Shown in pieces: positions 1 through 12,887 of a stretch of DNA of 64,000 nt. Position 1 is the stretch's first letter. The number at the start of each line of letters is the position of its first letter. Source of the stretch: Dioctria linearis (Eukaryota > Arthropoda > Insecta > Diptera > Asilidae); contig OZ005741.1 of the NCBI GenBank assembly GCA_963930735.1, positions 224,011,198-224,075,197 of the forward strand, in the 5' to 3' direction. The position numbers and the translations under genes are program-made. The notes beneath the pieces are model-generated. The model was not told the DNA's origin and ran no database searches. It saw nothing but the letters and a program-made list of their open reading frames with translations.

Positions 1-48
1 ACTACTAACACTATTATCATTTACTGGTGGTACTTTTGGCTTTGACAA

Positions 49-530
49 TATTATATGTATTTATTATACCCTAGATGATGAAATCATAGGGTATACTAAG
101 TTTGTCATTCCGTTTGTAACGCACAGAATTAATGATGGTAAAGCAAAATGGATTGGACACCCACATAATATTCAAAGTTAGTTTGATTTTTGCATGTCCT
201 CGAGAACGCGTTCACTTAGAAAGCTGAAATTTTGTAAACGGACTATAAAAAACAAAAAATGTAAAATTAAGTTCGAAAATGAGACAAATCGGAAAACGAT
301 CAGTCCAAGACATTTTTATTGTACTAAAGACTTCTTCAGAAAACGAAATCCTATAAAATTGGTTATAATAATTTTTTCTGTCCGACGAACCGTTCTAGAA
401 ATATATGCGAAAAACCACCAATAATCAAACTTGGATAGATCGATGACCATACGAAATTTTATACGGGCATTCATCTAGGATATGATAAGAATTGGTTCTT
501 AGATCAATTCTAACTTTTTTCTTGCTCTAG
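49..530 (+). repeat. Dispersed fly-type repeat R, copy 1
   Basis: Begins with a TATACCCTAGATGATGAAAT / ATAGGGTATAC fold and TTTGTCATTCCGTTTGTAAC, then runs through GAGAACGCGTT, AAAACGATCAGTCCAAGACA and CCGTTCTAGAAATATATGCG. The same blocks recur in the same order at 9548-10065 and, inverted, at 25415-25630 and 40672-40945. No protein is encoded. It resembles an intergenic repeat common in fly genomes that I cannot name with certainty. Confidence 0.75.
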
Positions 531-620
531 TTAAAGTGAACTACTTGACTAATAGCGAAAAATCACCAAAACAATTCCTTACAACTCGATTCCAAAGAAT
601 CGGATACAGGGTTGGTTACT

Positions 621-1509
621 CGGCTCGTACCCATGAAACCCGGAAATCCGTATAAAACCGTATACCCGAAAAGCCGGGTTTTACAGAATATTACTGTGTA
701 GTATACCTAGTTGGTGAGTTTAAAAATAAATTTGTATTTTTTTTTTGGTTTTACGTTTAATTAAAACTGAGGACTGTAGATATTTTAACAAAGCTCCCCT
801 ATGCTTCTAATTGCCTCAAATTTCTGCAGGAGCACTCTTATGAGAGCACAAATGGAGTTTTGAACTCTGCAGTCATATAAAATATATGTACGCAAAAAGG
901 TAGAAAAGCGAATATTATATGCTTCAATAGAATTTCTCTTTTATAGATTTTGAAGTGCTTCATTCTCTACTCCAGAAAACTATAATGAAAGGTTTGATAA
1001 TAAATAGTTGTATAGATTTCCCCCATTTTTGGTGAATACTTTTCCAACGTCAATATTACTAAATCTCGATTTTATAGTAAAGTTTTAGTTAAAATCATAA
1101 AAATTTAATCAAAGTTTTAAGAACATATCGTCAACTGATATAAAACGAATCTATTTTAATTGGGGATGTTAATACATTATATCGAATAACTTTTACTAAC
1201 CCGGTAGGTATCGGCAAGTTCACAAAGGGTTTTTTTTATCTATTTGGGTGATCTTTTTGCGTTGTCGCATGTTTTTCATTTTGTTGTTAACAAATTGCAA
1301 AATATAAAATTCTGATTAGGCTTCACCAGTTTTAAGAAATTTTCATTAAAAAATATTCCAATTTTTGTCACAAAAGATCTTATAGGTCGCGGTGACTAGA
1401 TGAGAGGCGGGATCCTTATCTGCATCCGAACATTAATAATAATAAAAATATTCCAATTTTTTTTTCTCATCGACTCCGGTATAAGCAGATCATAAAACTC
1501 TTAAGCGTA
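621..1509. other. AT-rich spacer without recognised features
   Basis: Only AT-rich sequence with short homopolymer runs is seen. There is no coding continuity, terminal repeat or RNA gene that I can support. Confidence 0.5.
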
Positions 1510-2096
1510 GTACTAAGGTCGGCGCTAAGCTAAATTTTGTATGAAAATTTAGCAAGCTAAAAGATTTTGGCGAAAATTTATCCTGAATTTTAGCGGGAGC
1601 GGTACTAAGGTCAACGCGCTAAATTTGTCTTTGGGTTTTGAATAGAGATGGCACCACCAGTAAGTCTCCAAAAAAATTAGCTTAAATTTATCCGCCCGGG
1701 CCGTTCTTTAGTGCGCTAAAAATATTTTATGTCAGAGTTCTGAGATTTGATAAATTTATTGACCGGATTTTTGTAGTTAACGTAGTTTTGTACGGCTTTG
1801 ATGTAAGTACAGATGAATTGGATTTCTTTTCAATATCATTCTTAATTTTTTATTTAGTGTACCTATACATTATGCATATTATTTTCATATTTTTAATATT
1901 TCCAAATAATTTTAACTACCTGCTTTTAGAAATATTATGACCGCGCGTTGTATTTCCGTAAAAAAATTGCAAAATGCTTGTTCTTCTTGTTTTTAATATA
2001 TCTTTTCTCTGAGTCTCCGCTGTCATATTTTAGCTGCTAAAGAACGGCCCGATATTGGAGACCCGCTAAAATTTAGTTTAGCGCGGACCTTAGTAC
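1510..2096. mobile_element. MITE with TA flanks, carrying a second MITE
   Basis: The ends GTACTAAGGTCGGCGCTAAG and CGCGGACCTTAGTAC are inverted copies of about 25 bp; both sides are flanked by TA (the full ends read TAGTACTA). A third copy of the end motif sits inside at about 1601. There is no ORF. Removing the inner element (1698-2050) leaves about 235 bp. The superfamily is uncertain; TA flanks would fit Tc1/mariner. Confidence 0.65.
1698..2050. mobile_element. Inner MITE with GGGCCGTTCTTTAG ends
   Basis: The 353-bp non-coding element begins GGGCCGTTCTTTAG and ends CTAAAGAACGGCCC, a 14-bp perfect inverted pair followed by further imperfect pairing (GCTAAAA, ATGTCA). No clear target duplication is visible. 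It lies inside the MITE at 1510-2096. Confidence 0.6.
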
Positions 2097-4261
2097 TAGG
2101 CTTTATATTAGAAACATAAATAAAATTGTTATATTTAATTTCGAAAAGGTCCCTGACAATAATTAATGAATTAAATTTAATGAGCAATTAATTTTTCTGT
2201 GAAATCCATATTTTCGCGAGAGTATATATCTCAGAAATAAATTTACCAGAGGAAGAGTGCTCACTCCTACCTCTAGCCGTGATGTAATCAAAGAAAATTT
2301 TCATTGCTCTTGTCGCACGTAGCAGCAGCAGCATATCCTGTTCCTTGTTATTAACGTTGCCCCGGAGCTATTCCGCTTATGCTTAAGTGCTTAAGGAAGC
2401 TCTGATTTGGTTGACGATGAGCGTATAAAAACAAAATTCGTGCCATTCCCCGTATATATGACAACGAATTTTTCCTGTGAGACTTTCCTCATTAGCGAAA
2501 TCAGCCACTCAAAGATTGTACACATAGGCAAAATAAAAGTAAAAAATAAAAAAATGTCTGATGAAAAAAAAACCCATTTTTTTTTTAGATTGCTCTCCCA
2601 GTCCACTCTCTTGCAAGTTTCATCTCTCTTATATGGGGACGTTGGCGGCATGATGGTGTATAATATATGGAGCAGAAAGATACCTACTAGACCTATGTAT
2701 GTACCTCTGCCTGCAACAGCTCCCTATCTGTGAGTGGGATTTAATTTGCCAGAGCGCAATTATATCTGCTGATTAGTGAGAGATCACGTTCTGGCGTGCT
2801 TGCATTTCACATATAATAATTAGGCGGCTTCTAATTACGCGCAAATGTCAAATTAAAAATAAAATATCCGAGCATCATGCAAGGAATACATTTCAACGAT
2901 GGAGGAGAAGTAGACATGTGTATTTATGTATGTATGTATGTATATTTAAATTTCATCCCTCAGAGAGGATCCTAAATTCTTCTGAAGCGATTCAAGTTTT
3001 AATTTCTTAATTTAGTGTTTGCTGGAAACTCCATTGCATAAAAAATCTCGAGAAATTTTAATCAGAGATATTGAAATCTTCAGAAAATAATTAATCGTTT
3101 CAAGGACTCGTCAGAAAGTAGTAATCTCTTCTAACCTGTGTGTATACATTCGAAGCAAAGATTTTTAACGTAATATGTATACCTTTTAGATCCTTGAGAT
3201 AAAAATAAAACATGCAGGAGTATATGAAGAATAATTCAACTCTGTTTTAGCATTTAGCAATTAGCATACAGTAAACATATAGGAATCTTTTAGACATGCA
3301 AAAACTTTTTTTGAATAGTTACCCTCTACATAGTTCACATATATTCTATTTGTATTTTTTAATTCAATTCAGTTTATTATGGCAAGAAAAGTACATACTA
3401 AGAATATAACTTAAAAGGAAAGTATAGTGGGCGGCAACGATCCAAGCTCCGCCAGTCACTGAAGACATGGGGCTTTCACTACAAAAGGTCAAGGAATCTT
3501 CTAATTTGGTAGATTTGTACAGTTTAGTGTCCTTATAATTATTTCGAGTTTGCTCCGCTATATTGAAAAAATGCTACCGAAACCCAGTTTTTCGAGAATA
3601 TTTTATCTTCAGCGCCAGCTAAGTCAAAAATTGCTATTGTGTACGTACAAGGGCATACATAACATGATATTCGTCATAAGTTTGTTTGCAGAGTCTCCGA
3701 TCCCCGACAATAATACCCTGTATATACAGAGATACCCAGCAACTCGTTACTGATGAGCATATTGTTTGAGAAAGCAGTTGGAGGCTTTCGAGAGCGAGAA
3801 TACAATCCAGGCACATAAGATCACGAGTTTATTACCTTTATATCTTCATACATGAAAATGAGACTGGACTGGAGGTCTTAAATAATTGTATACTACTGCA
3901 CCTGTAAAGCCAGTGCCATCTTTACCTATGCCCAGGGCCCGACGATTCACGAACCCACCTAGGCCTTGATATAGTAGACCATCCAATTTTTTTCAAACAA
4001 GTAAGTTAGTTTAGTTGTTAGAGTTTGGCTACTGAAACTAGATCATGTAATTAATTCGAAATTCGCATGATCGGGAGTTTCCCTTTACTTTAAATACGAC
4101 ATTCGGAAGGAAATTCCCTTTAGCATCACTTTAATGTTATCTTTCTTCTCGGGACTGAACATCAGTTTACTCGCCTTTATATATATATATATATGTAATG
4201 TATATATGATACCTATCTCAGTTTTACAAGATACCACGACAATATTCATCGTCCAGTGCTA
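2097..4261. other. Non-coding stretch with microsatellites
   Basis: Contains a TGTA-type run near 2920-2945 and a TA run near 4168-4190. The short ORFs at 2391-2733 overlap on both strands and look random. At 3361-3540 the minus strand ends in AATAAACTGAATTGAATT, which could be a LINE 3' tail but is too short to assign. Confidence 0.4.
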
Positions 4262-4412
4262 TTTTTATATCCTAGATGATGAAATCATACGATAGACGAT
4301 AGATATTCAAAGTTTTTCATTCCGTTTGTAACGCATTGAAACAATGCTGGTAGAGCAAAATGAATTGCACACTTACGCATCATATTAAAAGATAATTGAT
4401 TTTTGCATGTTC
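4262..4412 (+). repeat. Dispersed repeat R, 5' part only
   Basis: Matches the first 150 bp of copy 1: the CCTAGATGATGAAATCAT fold, TTCATTCCGTTTGTAACGCA and TTGATTTTTGCATGT, with small indels. It stops before the GAGAACGCGTT block. Confidence 0.65.
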
Positions 4413-4639
4413 GTCTGTCGTTTTGGATCGTTTACTGAAGATCCAGTGAGTTTTCTAATGTAAGTTCCTGAAGGCCAAAAATCGGAAAACAATAATTTAG
4501 AAATGAAGTTCTCATGTACACCCAGGCTATACATCCACTTCCTTATTCCATTGAGGATTGAATGGATGGATTGAGACCAGGTTGGAACCCGGATGGGGTG
4601 AATGTAAGCCTTAATAATACCCATTGTTCACCTTCCAGA

Positions 4640-5230
4640 CACTTGTTCATAAGTCCTAACCGGACGCGCTAACAAAGTTGAAAATTACCTCCCAACTTTC
4701 CTTTTGGGCTTCGTGCAGTTCTTCTAGGAGGTGTGAGCCAAGGAATGTGTAACGTTTTCCTGAAAGATCCGGATAGTGACAATGCAAATGAGTCACCGTT
4801 TCAGATTTCTCTCCATATCCTCTACATGCCGGATCTTCAACAAGTCCCAGTGAGAACAGACAGTAGAGTTCTCAGGGTTGGCTTGTTTCGTCCAAATAGC
4901 TTTTTAGTTAGGTTTGTGTTAGGTTTGACCCATAGTTTCTTTGTAGATCTACCTGAGGGTCATCTAACCAAAGACGACTGTGTTGGCAGTCGACCCAAAA
5001 AGAAATATTAGAGGCAAGGTGTTTTGGTGCGATCCTAATTGTGGAGCAGTATGCAAATTTGTCCGCCTTTATGTTCCCGCTAATATTGCTGTGACCTGGC
5101 ACCCAAAAAACCAGCACCCTGTTGTTCCGAGACAGGGAGGTCTGGGTAGTTTTACACTCCAACACAAGTTTGGAGGTTGTGAAGGTTTTGACAAGGTTTT
5201 GACAAGGTCTTAGAGGACTTTTGCCGCAAC
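4640..5230 (-). pseudogene. LINE remnant: RNase H domain and C-terminal Cys/His region
   Basis: The minus strand reads VLVFWVPGHSNISGNIKADKF, the WVPGHSGIxGNExAD motif of LINE RNase H domains, in an 85-codon frame. In another frame it continues with a THLHCHYPDLSGKRYTFLG-like segment, the Cys/His block near the C-terminus of I/R1/Outcast-type LINEs. The catalytic spacing is kept but frameshifts break it. No upstream RT remains. It is a different lineage from the Jockey-like LINEs elsewhere here, which lack RNase H. Confidence 0.7.
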
Positions 5231-7360
5231 AAACGAAATCACCTTTTCAGGTGTAGTGCAAGTAATTCACAATGTTGACGACAACTAAGAGATAATCGGT
5301 CGCAATATCAATTCCGATAATCTTTTTACTTTTATTATTTTTACATCATCAACGACCAAAGTTTTTATATCATTCGAAGTACTGGACACAATATCAGTTC
5401 CAATAATTTACAAAGTTGGAAAATTATAGTCACATCTGTTTGATACCAAATCCTGGCTATAAGATCGACAATGGGTGAAATAGAACAGAGAATCTAAACT
5501 CATCATTCGATACATCATGTCTACTGCAAAGTCGGCCAATCAGATATACATAGTAAAAAGATATTCGAAATGCTCCACACTTTCGGAATTGCTTGAAACT
5601 TCTTTTAACTTTCCATAAGCCGTTTTTGAAAGAAATTCGTAAAAAGCAATCTCTGCTTTAGAACATAACTGAAGTATTAACTATAGTTTCTCATCTTACA
5701 TTGATCAAATTATTTCTTCTAGTTTTAAACTTAACCCGTTTACATAAGTGCATATCTACACACGTATGTAAGCACGAAGTACCCACTCATCCTCTCACGA
5801 TTACTTTTATGCCTCTCACGCGATATATCTTTTTCTTTGATGTCATGAATTTCATATAGGTACTGAAAGCATTACTTGTTTTTTTCTTTTTTACAATTTA
5901 TTGCGAAGTGGGTTTCTATTAAAATCTTTCCTTAATTAACATCTTAAGAACCCCCGAAGAATACAAAATGAAAGATATTTTTTCGCCGCTATAAAAGCGT
6001 ATTTCGTCTGTGATCCTTGTAGTTTTCTTTACCAATATAATTTCAATTGGTTGCGTCCTTGGAAATTCAATAGTTGAAGGTAATTATTTTCACATTGAAA
6101 TGATAAGCCTTAAGAAAATGTTAACGGAAGTGGAAACTTCTTAGTATCGTGCCTTCTCAGTAAGTCATATTGAAGAATAATATGAGACTCTCAATACACA
6201 GTTCATAGTGCCGTGATAGCTATACCACAACACAACAGAAATTCCTTTAAGGTTTGTGAGTGAAGCATACTATCTGAGAGGATCTTACCTTATTCAATGA
6301 ATGGTGGAGGATCCCTCAATAATTGTGTGAAACCGGTGCACAAAGGCCACCTCAAGACGTAGTTAGTTAGCTTCAGGCCAAGTGATTCATTCATTTCTAT
6401 TATAGGTAATTACTACATGTTCAGTTCACCCCAAATTGAGGAATGAAATAATAAGACCACTACGGAATTGAATGGAAGAAATGACGCTTATTGCATCAGG
6501 TAATAAGAGAATGCGGGTGCATTTTCAAAATTGCGACGACACAAGTGAGCGCACAGGTATATAATAGAAAATAAGTTTCTCGGTTCGTTAGCTCTTTTAT
6601 ATTTAGATGAAATGTGGTTGCCGGAGATTAATCTCTTTAGTTGTAATATTTGTGTAAATATTGACAAGTTGAAAAAAAAAATTTAAGGTAGGTAGGTACG
6701 TAACGTGTGTACGTTTAGTTCGATTATATAGGTTCCTTAAACAAGGTAACACAACATTGGAGGATATATCAAGATTAAACGAATTAAAAAACAAACAGAA
6801 ACACTTGGACTAGTCATAGCAACCGAAAAGATATGATTTATGTTTCTGGAATAACGAAATATCAATATCGTCATAAATTACAAGACAATCTCAAAGTTGA
6901 TATTGGATTGAATTCAAATGGAAAATGTTTGTCTAAATGACTAAGATTTATTGTAAAAAGAAAATTGTCGTCAATAAATTTACGCAGAAAAATTGAACTT
7001 GTCGACCCAATGATCAGAGAGGTCTCATCAGTATGGTTATCTCTGATCGCCTACCATAGAAGTTCAATGTAGAGGTGTCACAACAATTGCCCATATAAAT
7101 ACTTTTTAGAAAAAAGCAAGTATGTATGTAGAGTTCACTTAACACGAAAACGAATTACATGAAATGTTGCATAAAGCTACGGTTTCGAAGAGATTCCGCC
7201 GATGCAAACGTGCAACGCAAATGCACCAACACAAGTGCACTAGCGTTCAACGTCGTCCCGCTGGGTGGTTTTCAAGGAAACAATATTGCGCCGACATTCT
7301 TAAAACGTATTTTTATAGTAGGAAAGGTTCGTTACCGTGGCAAAATAAATATGTTACTAG
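5231..7360. other. Long stretch with nothing recognised
   Basis: No coding, RNA or repeat structure could be supported. ORFs are short, low in complexity and not conserved to my eye. Confidence 0.5.
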
Positions 7361-8433
7361 AGGCCGAATTCACTAACACGGAGAGTTGTGGAGCTGTGGA
7401 GATGAGAGTTCTTTTAACACTTACCTTTCCACTCGGAATTCTGTAACTCGGGGAATTTGTATTGAGAATTACCAAACTCTCTATTCCACTCGACAAAACT
7501 CTTGGCTGTGTTAGTTGAGGAAAAGTAAGAAGAATATTTCTCAACTGACAGTATTGTCTGCTTTTGTTGTGTTTTGTGAATGTAAAATTATACACTCACC
7601 GTTTATCCTGGCTATATTTATAACAAATTATGGAAATCCTCTTGAAATACTTACAGAGAAATATGGATTTCGGTGTCTCAATGTAATCCCCGCTAGAATT
7701 TTCAAATCATGCGAAAATGGTTAATTTGGTCGTCTTCCAATACAGAAGAGATGCTATAAAATTTTTAAATATGCACGTTATAGCTTGTATGTATCGCATC
7801 TACATTTGTCCCCTAATTAGATATGTATTTAGTTTTTGAGTCCGTCAAATGCTTTTGGGGATAACTGCAGAAGAAGTGAATTAGTCCTTCTTAAGATGAA
7901 AAAATGGCCGCTTTTTGGTACAAAAATGGACATATTTTCAACTCATCATTATGAAGAACTGGTGGAAATTAACTTTCCATGAGAAAAATGTTAATAACAG
8001 AGTACTAATGGATGTGAAACAAAGAACGGAAGAAACATGAAAAATATAGGAACTGGGGTGTATATGACCCAACTGCAAAAAATCCGGTTTTAGGCGGTAG
8101 TCAGTTATGACGTTAAAACAAAAAAAAATACACCGCCCGATTACCCGCTCCTCTCTCATTAATTTGAGACCAAACATGATGTACTTTGGACAACCCCCAA
8201 TGAGGGATGATACTACCACACCCCCCCCCCCCATCATCTCCAAAAGCCTTCCCCAGAAATTGTTCACCTATATTTTTATAATCTAGACCCTAAATCCGTA
8301 GGAAGAAACCCCAATGCTCTACGAACCTCCCACACAGAATCGCGAATGGAGAGTTAGGGAGTTTTAATAGGGGAAAACGAAAATTCTCATCTCCAAACTC
8401 CCCAACTCTCCGTGTTACAGAATCCGGCCCCAG
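7361..8433. mobile_element. MITE with GGCCGGATTCTGTAACACGG-type ends
   Basis: The left end reads AGGCCGAATTCACTAACACG then GAGAGTTGTGGAG and GAGATGAGAGTT. The right end, inverted, reads GGCCGGATTCTGTAACACGG, GAGAGTTGGGGAG and GAGATGAGAATT, giving about 50 bp of imperfect inverted repeat. GGAATTCTGTAACTCGGGG at about 7434 is a further internal copy, suggesting a nested or rearranged element. The interior is non-coding, with a poly-C run at 8217-8232. No target duplication was found. Confidence 0.6.
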
Positions 8434-9547
8434 ATTAATTAATTAAATAAATATAATATGTTATAAAAAATTCTTAGTTCTTTTTTTTTTCCCCATAATT
8501 TCCCAAATGTTTTGTTGAATGGCAAGGTTTTTGTAAGTTTTTAATTTTATATTGTACTCGGTAAAGGTGAGGATGCGATTTTACTAAACTAATGAGTTTA
8601 TCATCTTCTCCTTTGTAAAATTCACTCCTTTTGTCATATTTAGGTGATGTAAAGTGCAAACGCCGACTGAAAACGTCGACTCTAAAGGTTAAAATACAAC
8701 GTGAAGGACACAATAATTCACGCCGTAAAAAACGCAATCAAAACTTCCGTGAAAGGAGAGACACGAGCACGACAAGAGCTGTCAATCCTCAATTACATTT
8801 ATTCTGTTATTTGTGTTCTAAATTAAAGATAGAAAAAAATTAGAAAAGATTATTAAAGCTGCATATGGGTGGCGTTTTTGGATTATGAAGAGTTAAAAAA
8901 AAAACGTAGCCCACATAGTAGGTTCAAGAGTTACATAAAACTCGGCTGGATTTTGGTTTCTATGAGGATGCGTTTTTTCGTATAAAATATGGCGGCATTT
9001 TACCGCCTCAATTAACTTTTCTGCCATTTTTTATTTTGATATTATCCACGGCATTGTTTATTTCCTGATATTTTTAATCTATTAAGTCAAACATATGAAT
9101 ACAATATACGTTAAACAATACATATGAACGCAACCCAAAATCTTAATTTTAGTAAACGAACTCTCTACGCGCGACAAATATCAAATTTCACTTAAATTCG
9201 ACGACAACGTCGAACGGGGTCGTCAACATTGTATTTTACACTATACACCGATGTGTTACTAGTACCCAATTGACAGCGTTTTTTACGGCGCATTTGTCGG
9301 AATCAAACAATTTTGATTACGACGCATTAGCATCCGCAGAGCCGGGAGCAAGCTCGTCGGGCATTTTCTTGGAAACCATTCATATAATTTCTTTCGTGTT
9401 TGATTACAGCGCACTTGCGCTGGGAAAATCTTCTGGAAATCGAGGATTAACACGTCCAGTACCCATATATATATATATTCTGATATCGCAAAATGAATAA
9501 CACGAAATATCGTTTGATACGAAAATATTTGTAATTCATACTCACTT
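8434..9547. other. Spacer without recognised features
   Basis: AT-rich sequence with short random ORFs. A short TATATATATA run lies near 9468. Nothing else could be supported. Confidence 0.45.
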
Positions 9548-10065
9548 ATACCCTAGGCAAACGGGAAAAATCAAATTTTGTACACAGACTTTAAAAAAAA
9601 AGTAAAATTAAATTCGAAAATGAAACAAATTTGGCAACTCTTTCGTGGGGTTGCCATACAAAAATTTCGTTTTCCACGATATATTTGGACACTGCCTCAG
9701 AACGCGTCGACGTTGAGAGCTGAAATTTGGTACATGGTGTGGTACTAGCCAAGAAAATTTCAAAAATGGACTAAATCGTGCAACTCCTTCTTGGTGTTGC
9801 CATATAAAAATTTAGGTTTTTTACGTATACTGTGAAAACGATCAGTCCAAGACATTTTTATTGCACTAAAAACTTCTTCAGAATACGAAATCCTATAAAA
9901 TTGTTATAATCATTTTTCTGTGTAACAAACCGTTCTAGAAATATATGCGAAAAACCACTTCAAAAATCAAACTTGCATAGATCGGTGACCATACGAAATT
10001 TTATACGGGCATTCATCTAGGGTATCTTAAGAATTAGTCTTAGACCAATTCTAGCTTTTCTATGT
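9548..10065 (+). repeat. Dispersed repeat R, copy 2
   Basis: Carries TTATACCCTAG, a GTTGCCATACAAAAATTT block, CAGAACGCGTCGACGTTGAG, a second GTTGCCATA block, AAACGATCAGTCCAAGACAT and the GTTCTAGAAATATATGCG end. It is longer than copy 1, which lacks the central part. It ends just before the Tigger element. Confidence 0.75.
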
Positions 10066-10114
10066 ACTTGTTCTGGTTAAAAATAATGTGAAATGAAGGA
10101 TTTCCCAGAAACAC

Positions 10115-11456
10115 ATGCGTTGTTTAGGCACGGTAATTTGTGAGATTAATTTCAGTCGGTTCGAGTGTTTTTTATTGTGCGAAGTAGCGAAATTAATGGT
10201 AAGCAGTAGTAAAAAACAAAACGCAATTTCGATAAGGGTGAAGGAGGTTCAAAATTTGGAACTTGTTGACCGTGGAAGCAAAACGAAAACAGGAATTTTC
10301 AAAGAATTTGGAATTGCGAATTCGAGACTGGTAACGATCTTAAGAAACCAGGAAAAGATAACACAAACTTATTTGAGCTTAAAAGAAAACGTCTGCGTTT
10401 AGCAAAACATGAAGATTTCGTTTCTGTGCTTCTTCTATGATTCAAGCAAGCTTGAGCCCAAAATATTCCTATCTCTGGTCCTATTTAGAGGAGTTTTACA
10501 AAGAATATGAGAATGGACATGAAATAACATGACATCGGAGGATTGGCTGTCTACTATATTATCTGAATTGTTAAAGTAATTTGAAGCAAAAGACATCTAT
10601 AATGCAGATGAAGCTGGTTTCTTTTATCGCTGTCTTCCAGATAAGACCTTAGCATTGAAGGAAGAAGTATACAGCGGATGTAAAAAATCTAAACAGCGTA
10701 TTACTGTATACTTGTCAATGTAATTCTGATGGTTCTGACAAGCTACCTCTTTTTGTTATTAGAAAATTTCTAAACCCACGATGCTTTAAGAATGTAAAAA
10801 AAAATTCCCTGTGCTAATAAAAAGTCATGGATGAATATCTGCTATTTTTACGCAGTGATGGATATTGAATCTGGATGGATGGTTTTTTCGAGAAAATAGG
10901 AAGGTAGCTTTAATTATTGACAATTGTCCAGCCTATCCAAATGTACTGGATCTCAAATCAATAAAAGTTATTTTTCTACCACCGAACACAACAAGTGTTT
11001 TACAACCATGTGATCAGCGGATCATTAAGAACCTAAAAGTCTTCTATATAAAGTTACGGTTGAGGAAACAGGTAACAATTTTATATTCTTTACATCTACT
11101 GCAATCAGCCTGGCGAAGAGTACTAACCTCCACAACAATTAAAAATTGTTTCAAGCATGCTGGATTTTCTTTGATAATACCTACCTCCCACCAGAGGTTC
11201 CTTATTCCGAAGATGTTGAATTGCTCAATAAATATCTATGTTAACGCATGTTTCTGCAACTCTGAATTTAGAGACGGATATTATGCTCAAAGATTATTTG
11301 AATCTGACCGACCATATTGATCCTGCTCCAATGTTGACCAAACATGAAATTGTGCAAATAATTAGATCATCAACGTCAGACTCAGACTTGTATGAAGAAG
11401 AAGAGGATACAATGCCTATACCCAGAAACTTGATAATAATTAAAGCAACTTCGTAG
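10115..11456 (+). pseudogene. Dead pogo/Tigger transposase (DDE, CENP-B-like N-terminus)
   Basis: From 10196 a helix-turn-helix region reads SKTKTGIFKEFGIANSRLVT, as in CENP-B/Tigger N-termini. Further on come DIYNADEAGFFYRCLPDKTL (first catalytic Asp), then from 10865 VALIIDNCPAYP (second Asp) and FLPPNTTSVLQPCDQRIIK (third Asp), a spacing of 30 residues, typical of pogo. Several stops and frameshifts between the blocks (about 10402-10860) make it inactive. By family it would cut and paste DNA at TA sites. Clear terminal repeats were not found. Confidence 0.88.
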
Positions 11457-11486
11457 ATTTGTGGAAACACAGTAAGACGGCAGTGT

Positions 11487-12886
11487 AAGTAAGTAAGTAA
11501 GCATTTATTCATTATAACTACAATAAGACAAAAGCCGTTTATTAGTACTACTAAATTACACTAAGTCTAAAATTATTCAAAGCGATGAAAGTTTCTATCG
11601 ATAAGTAGGTAGTGTTAAAAAGAAAAAAATAAAAATTCATTATTTTATAACTACACCTAAAAAATAGAAATAAGACAAAATAAAAAACAAGAGTAGGAAA
11701 TGAAAAGAGAAAAAAAAATAATAAAAAACATTAAAAATTAAAATATGAAAATAAGGATGTAGCAGTAGCAAACAAGAGAAAATAGCACAAGCAAAAAAGA
11801 AAAAAAGATCCCAGTCCAGGTGCAGCCGATTCGAATATCTATATGACGTGTGTTGCCAGAGTAAACGTTTAAGGCTAGAGGCCGCGCTGGATCGAAGCTG
11901 GAAGAGCGTTCCAAATGCGAATAGTTTGAACAAAGTAAGAGGCTTTCAAAACAGAATACTTAAAGCCAGATAAAAGCAAATCGCAACGTCTGTCACTACG
12001 CAAGGAGTTTAAAAATTCATACCGATAAGCCGGTCTACGCGTGTTCATTATGTTATGTAGGAAAAGTAATGCCTTGCGCTGCAAATGCGTTTCCAAGGAG
12101 CAATTCAAAATTATATTGCGAAAAGGAGAGGTGTGATCATGCTACGTAGCCCATACGCGAACATAATAGAATCGTTCTGGGCTACTTCAAGCTTACGCTT
12201 ACATCGTGAATCGAGTCTGGGGAAGATGATGGGACAATGCATTGGATGCGGCATTACCAGTGTCCTGACCAGTCTTATACCCAGGTTGATGGGAAGCGGA
12301 TCAGCATACAGCCAAAGTCGGCGAAGCACCCCATAAATCTTCCCCAGGATCATTTTAACATGGTCACAACAACCAATTTGAGAATTGAGTACAATGCCTA
12401 AGGTTTTCACTTTCTGTACATATCGTATGGTTAAGAGATTGAGTTCTATCGTGGGAAAATAGAAAGGATCACAGCTTCCTCTACATATACATATAGTGCT
12501 TGAGATTTTTGAGGGTTAAGTATCAGATTATTTGTAATTGAGCAGTCTAAGATGTTATGAAGATCTTCATTGATTCTGCTAACGCAATCCTCTAAGAGAC
12601 CAATGGAACTATCAAAGTATATTTGCACATCATCAGCGTACAAATGGACGCAGCTAATTTTGATGACAGTAGGCAAATCATTAATAAACAAACTAAAAAG
12701 AAGAGGTACTAATATTGATCCTTGTGGTACACCGGCAACCAAGCGAAGCCTGGAGGATGTAACTTCATTGACTTTAATACGCTGCGAACGATTCTCGAAA
12801 AAGCTACTAATTAACTTTAGCGCAGGCGAGTCAATACCAAAGAAGCTCTATAGTGTGCTAAGAAGCATCATATGATCAATACTATC
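11487..12886 (-). pseudogene. 5'-truncated Jockey-like LINE: reverse transcriptase and 3' tail
   Basis: Reading down the minus strand: YFDSIDHMMLL, VAGVPQGSILVPLLFSLFIN, LYADDVQIYF (catalytic YADD), NNLILNPQKSQAL, then the thumb region and a C-terminal WNALPASIQ block. Frameshifts separate the pieces. The 3' end reads AATAAATGC followed by four CTTA units, a microsatellite-like LINE tail. The 5' end stops abruptly at 12886 against a gypsy fragment, as expected for incomplete reverse transcription or a deletion. Confidence 0.85.
11488..11502 (-). repeat. (CTTA)n tail of the LINE
   Basis: On the plus strand it reads TAAG repeated four times. It sits at the 3' terminus of the minus-strand LINE, where tandem short tails are usual. 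Confidence 0.6.
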
Positions 12887-12887
12887 G

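Noticed and set aside
194..424. 76-codon ORF at the start of the window
   Set aside because: It lies within dispersed repeat R, and the same frame is broken in the other copies.
2391..2733. Overlapping ORFs of 86 and 108 codons on both strands
   Set aside because: Low-complexity composition, no known domain and no splice context.
3361..3540. Possible LINE 3' tail (AATAAACTGAATTGAATT on the minus strand)
   Set aside because: Too short and without any coding part to assign.
7159..7446. 95-codon plus-strand ORF
   Set aside because: Its 3' end runs into the terminal repeat of a MITE, and no similarity to known proteins is seen.
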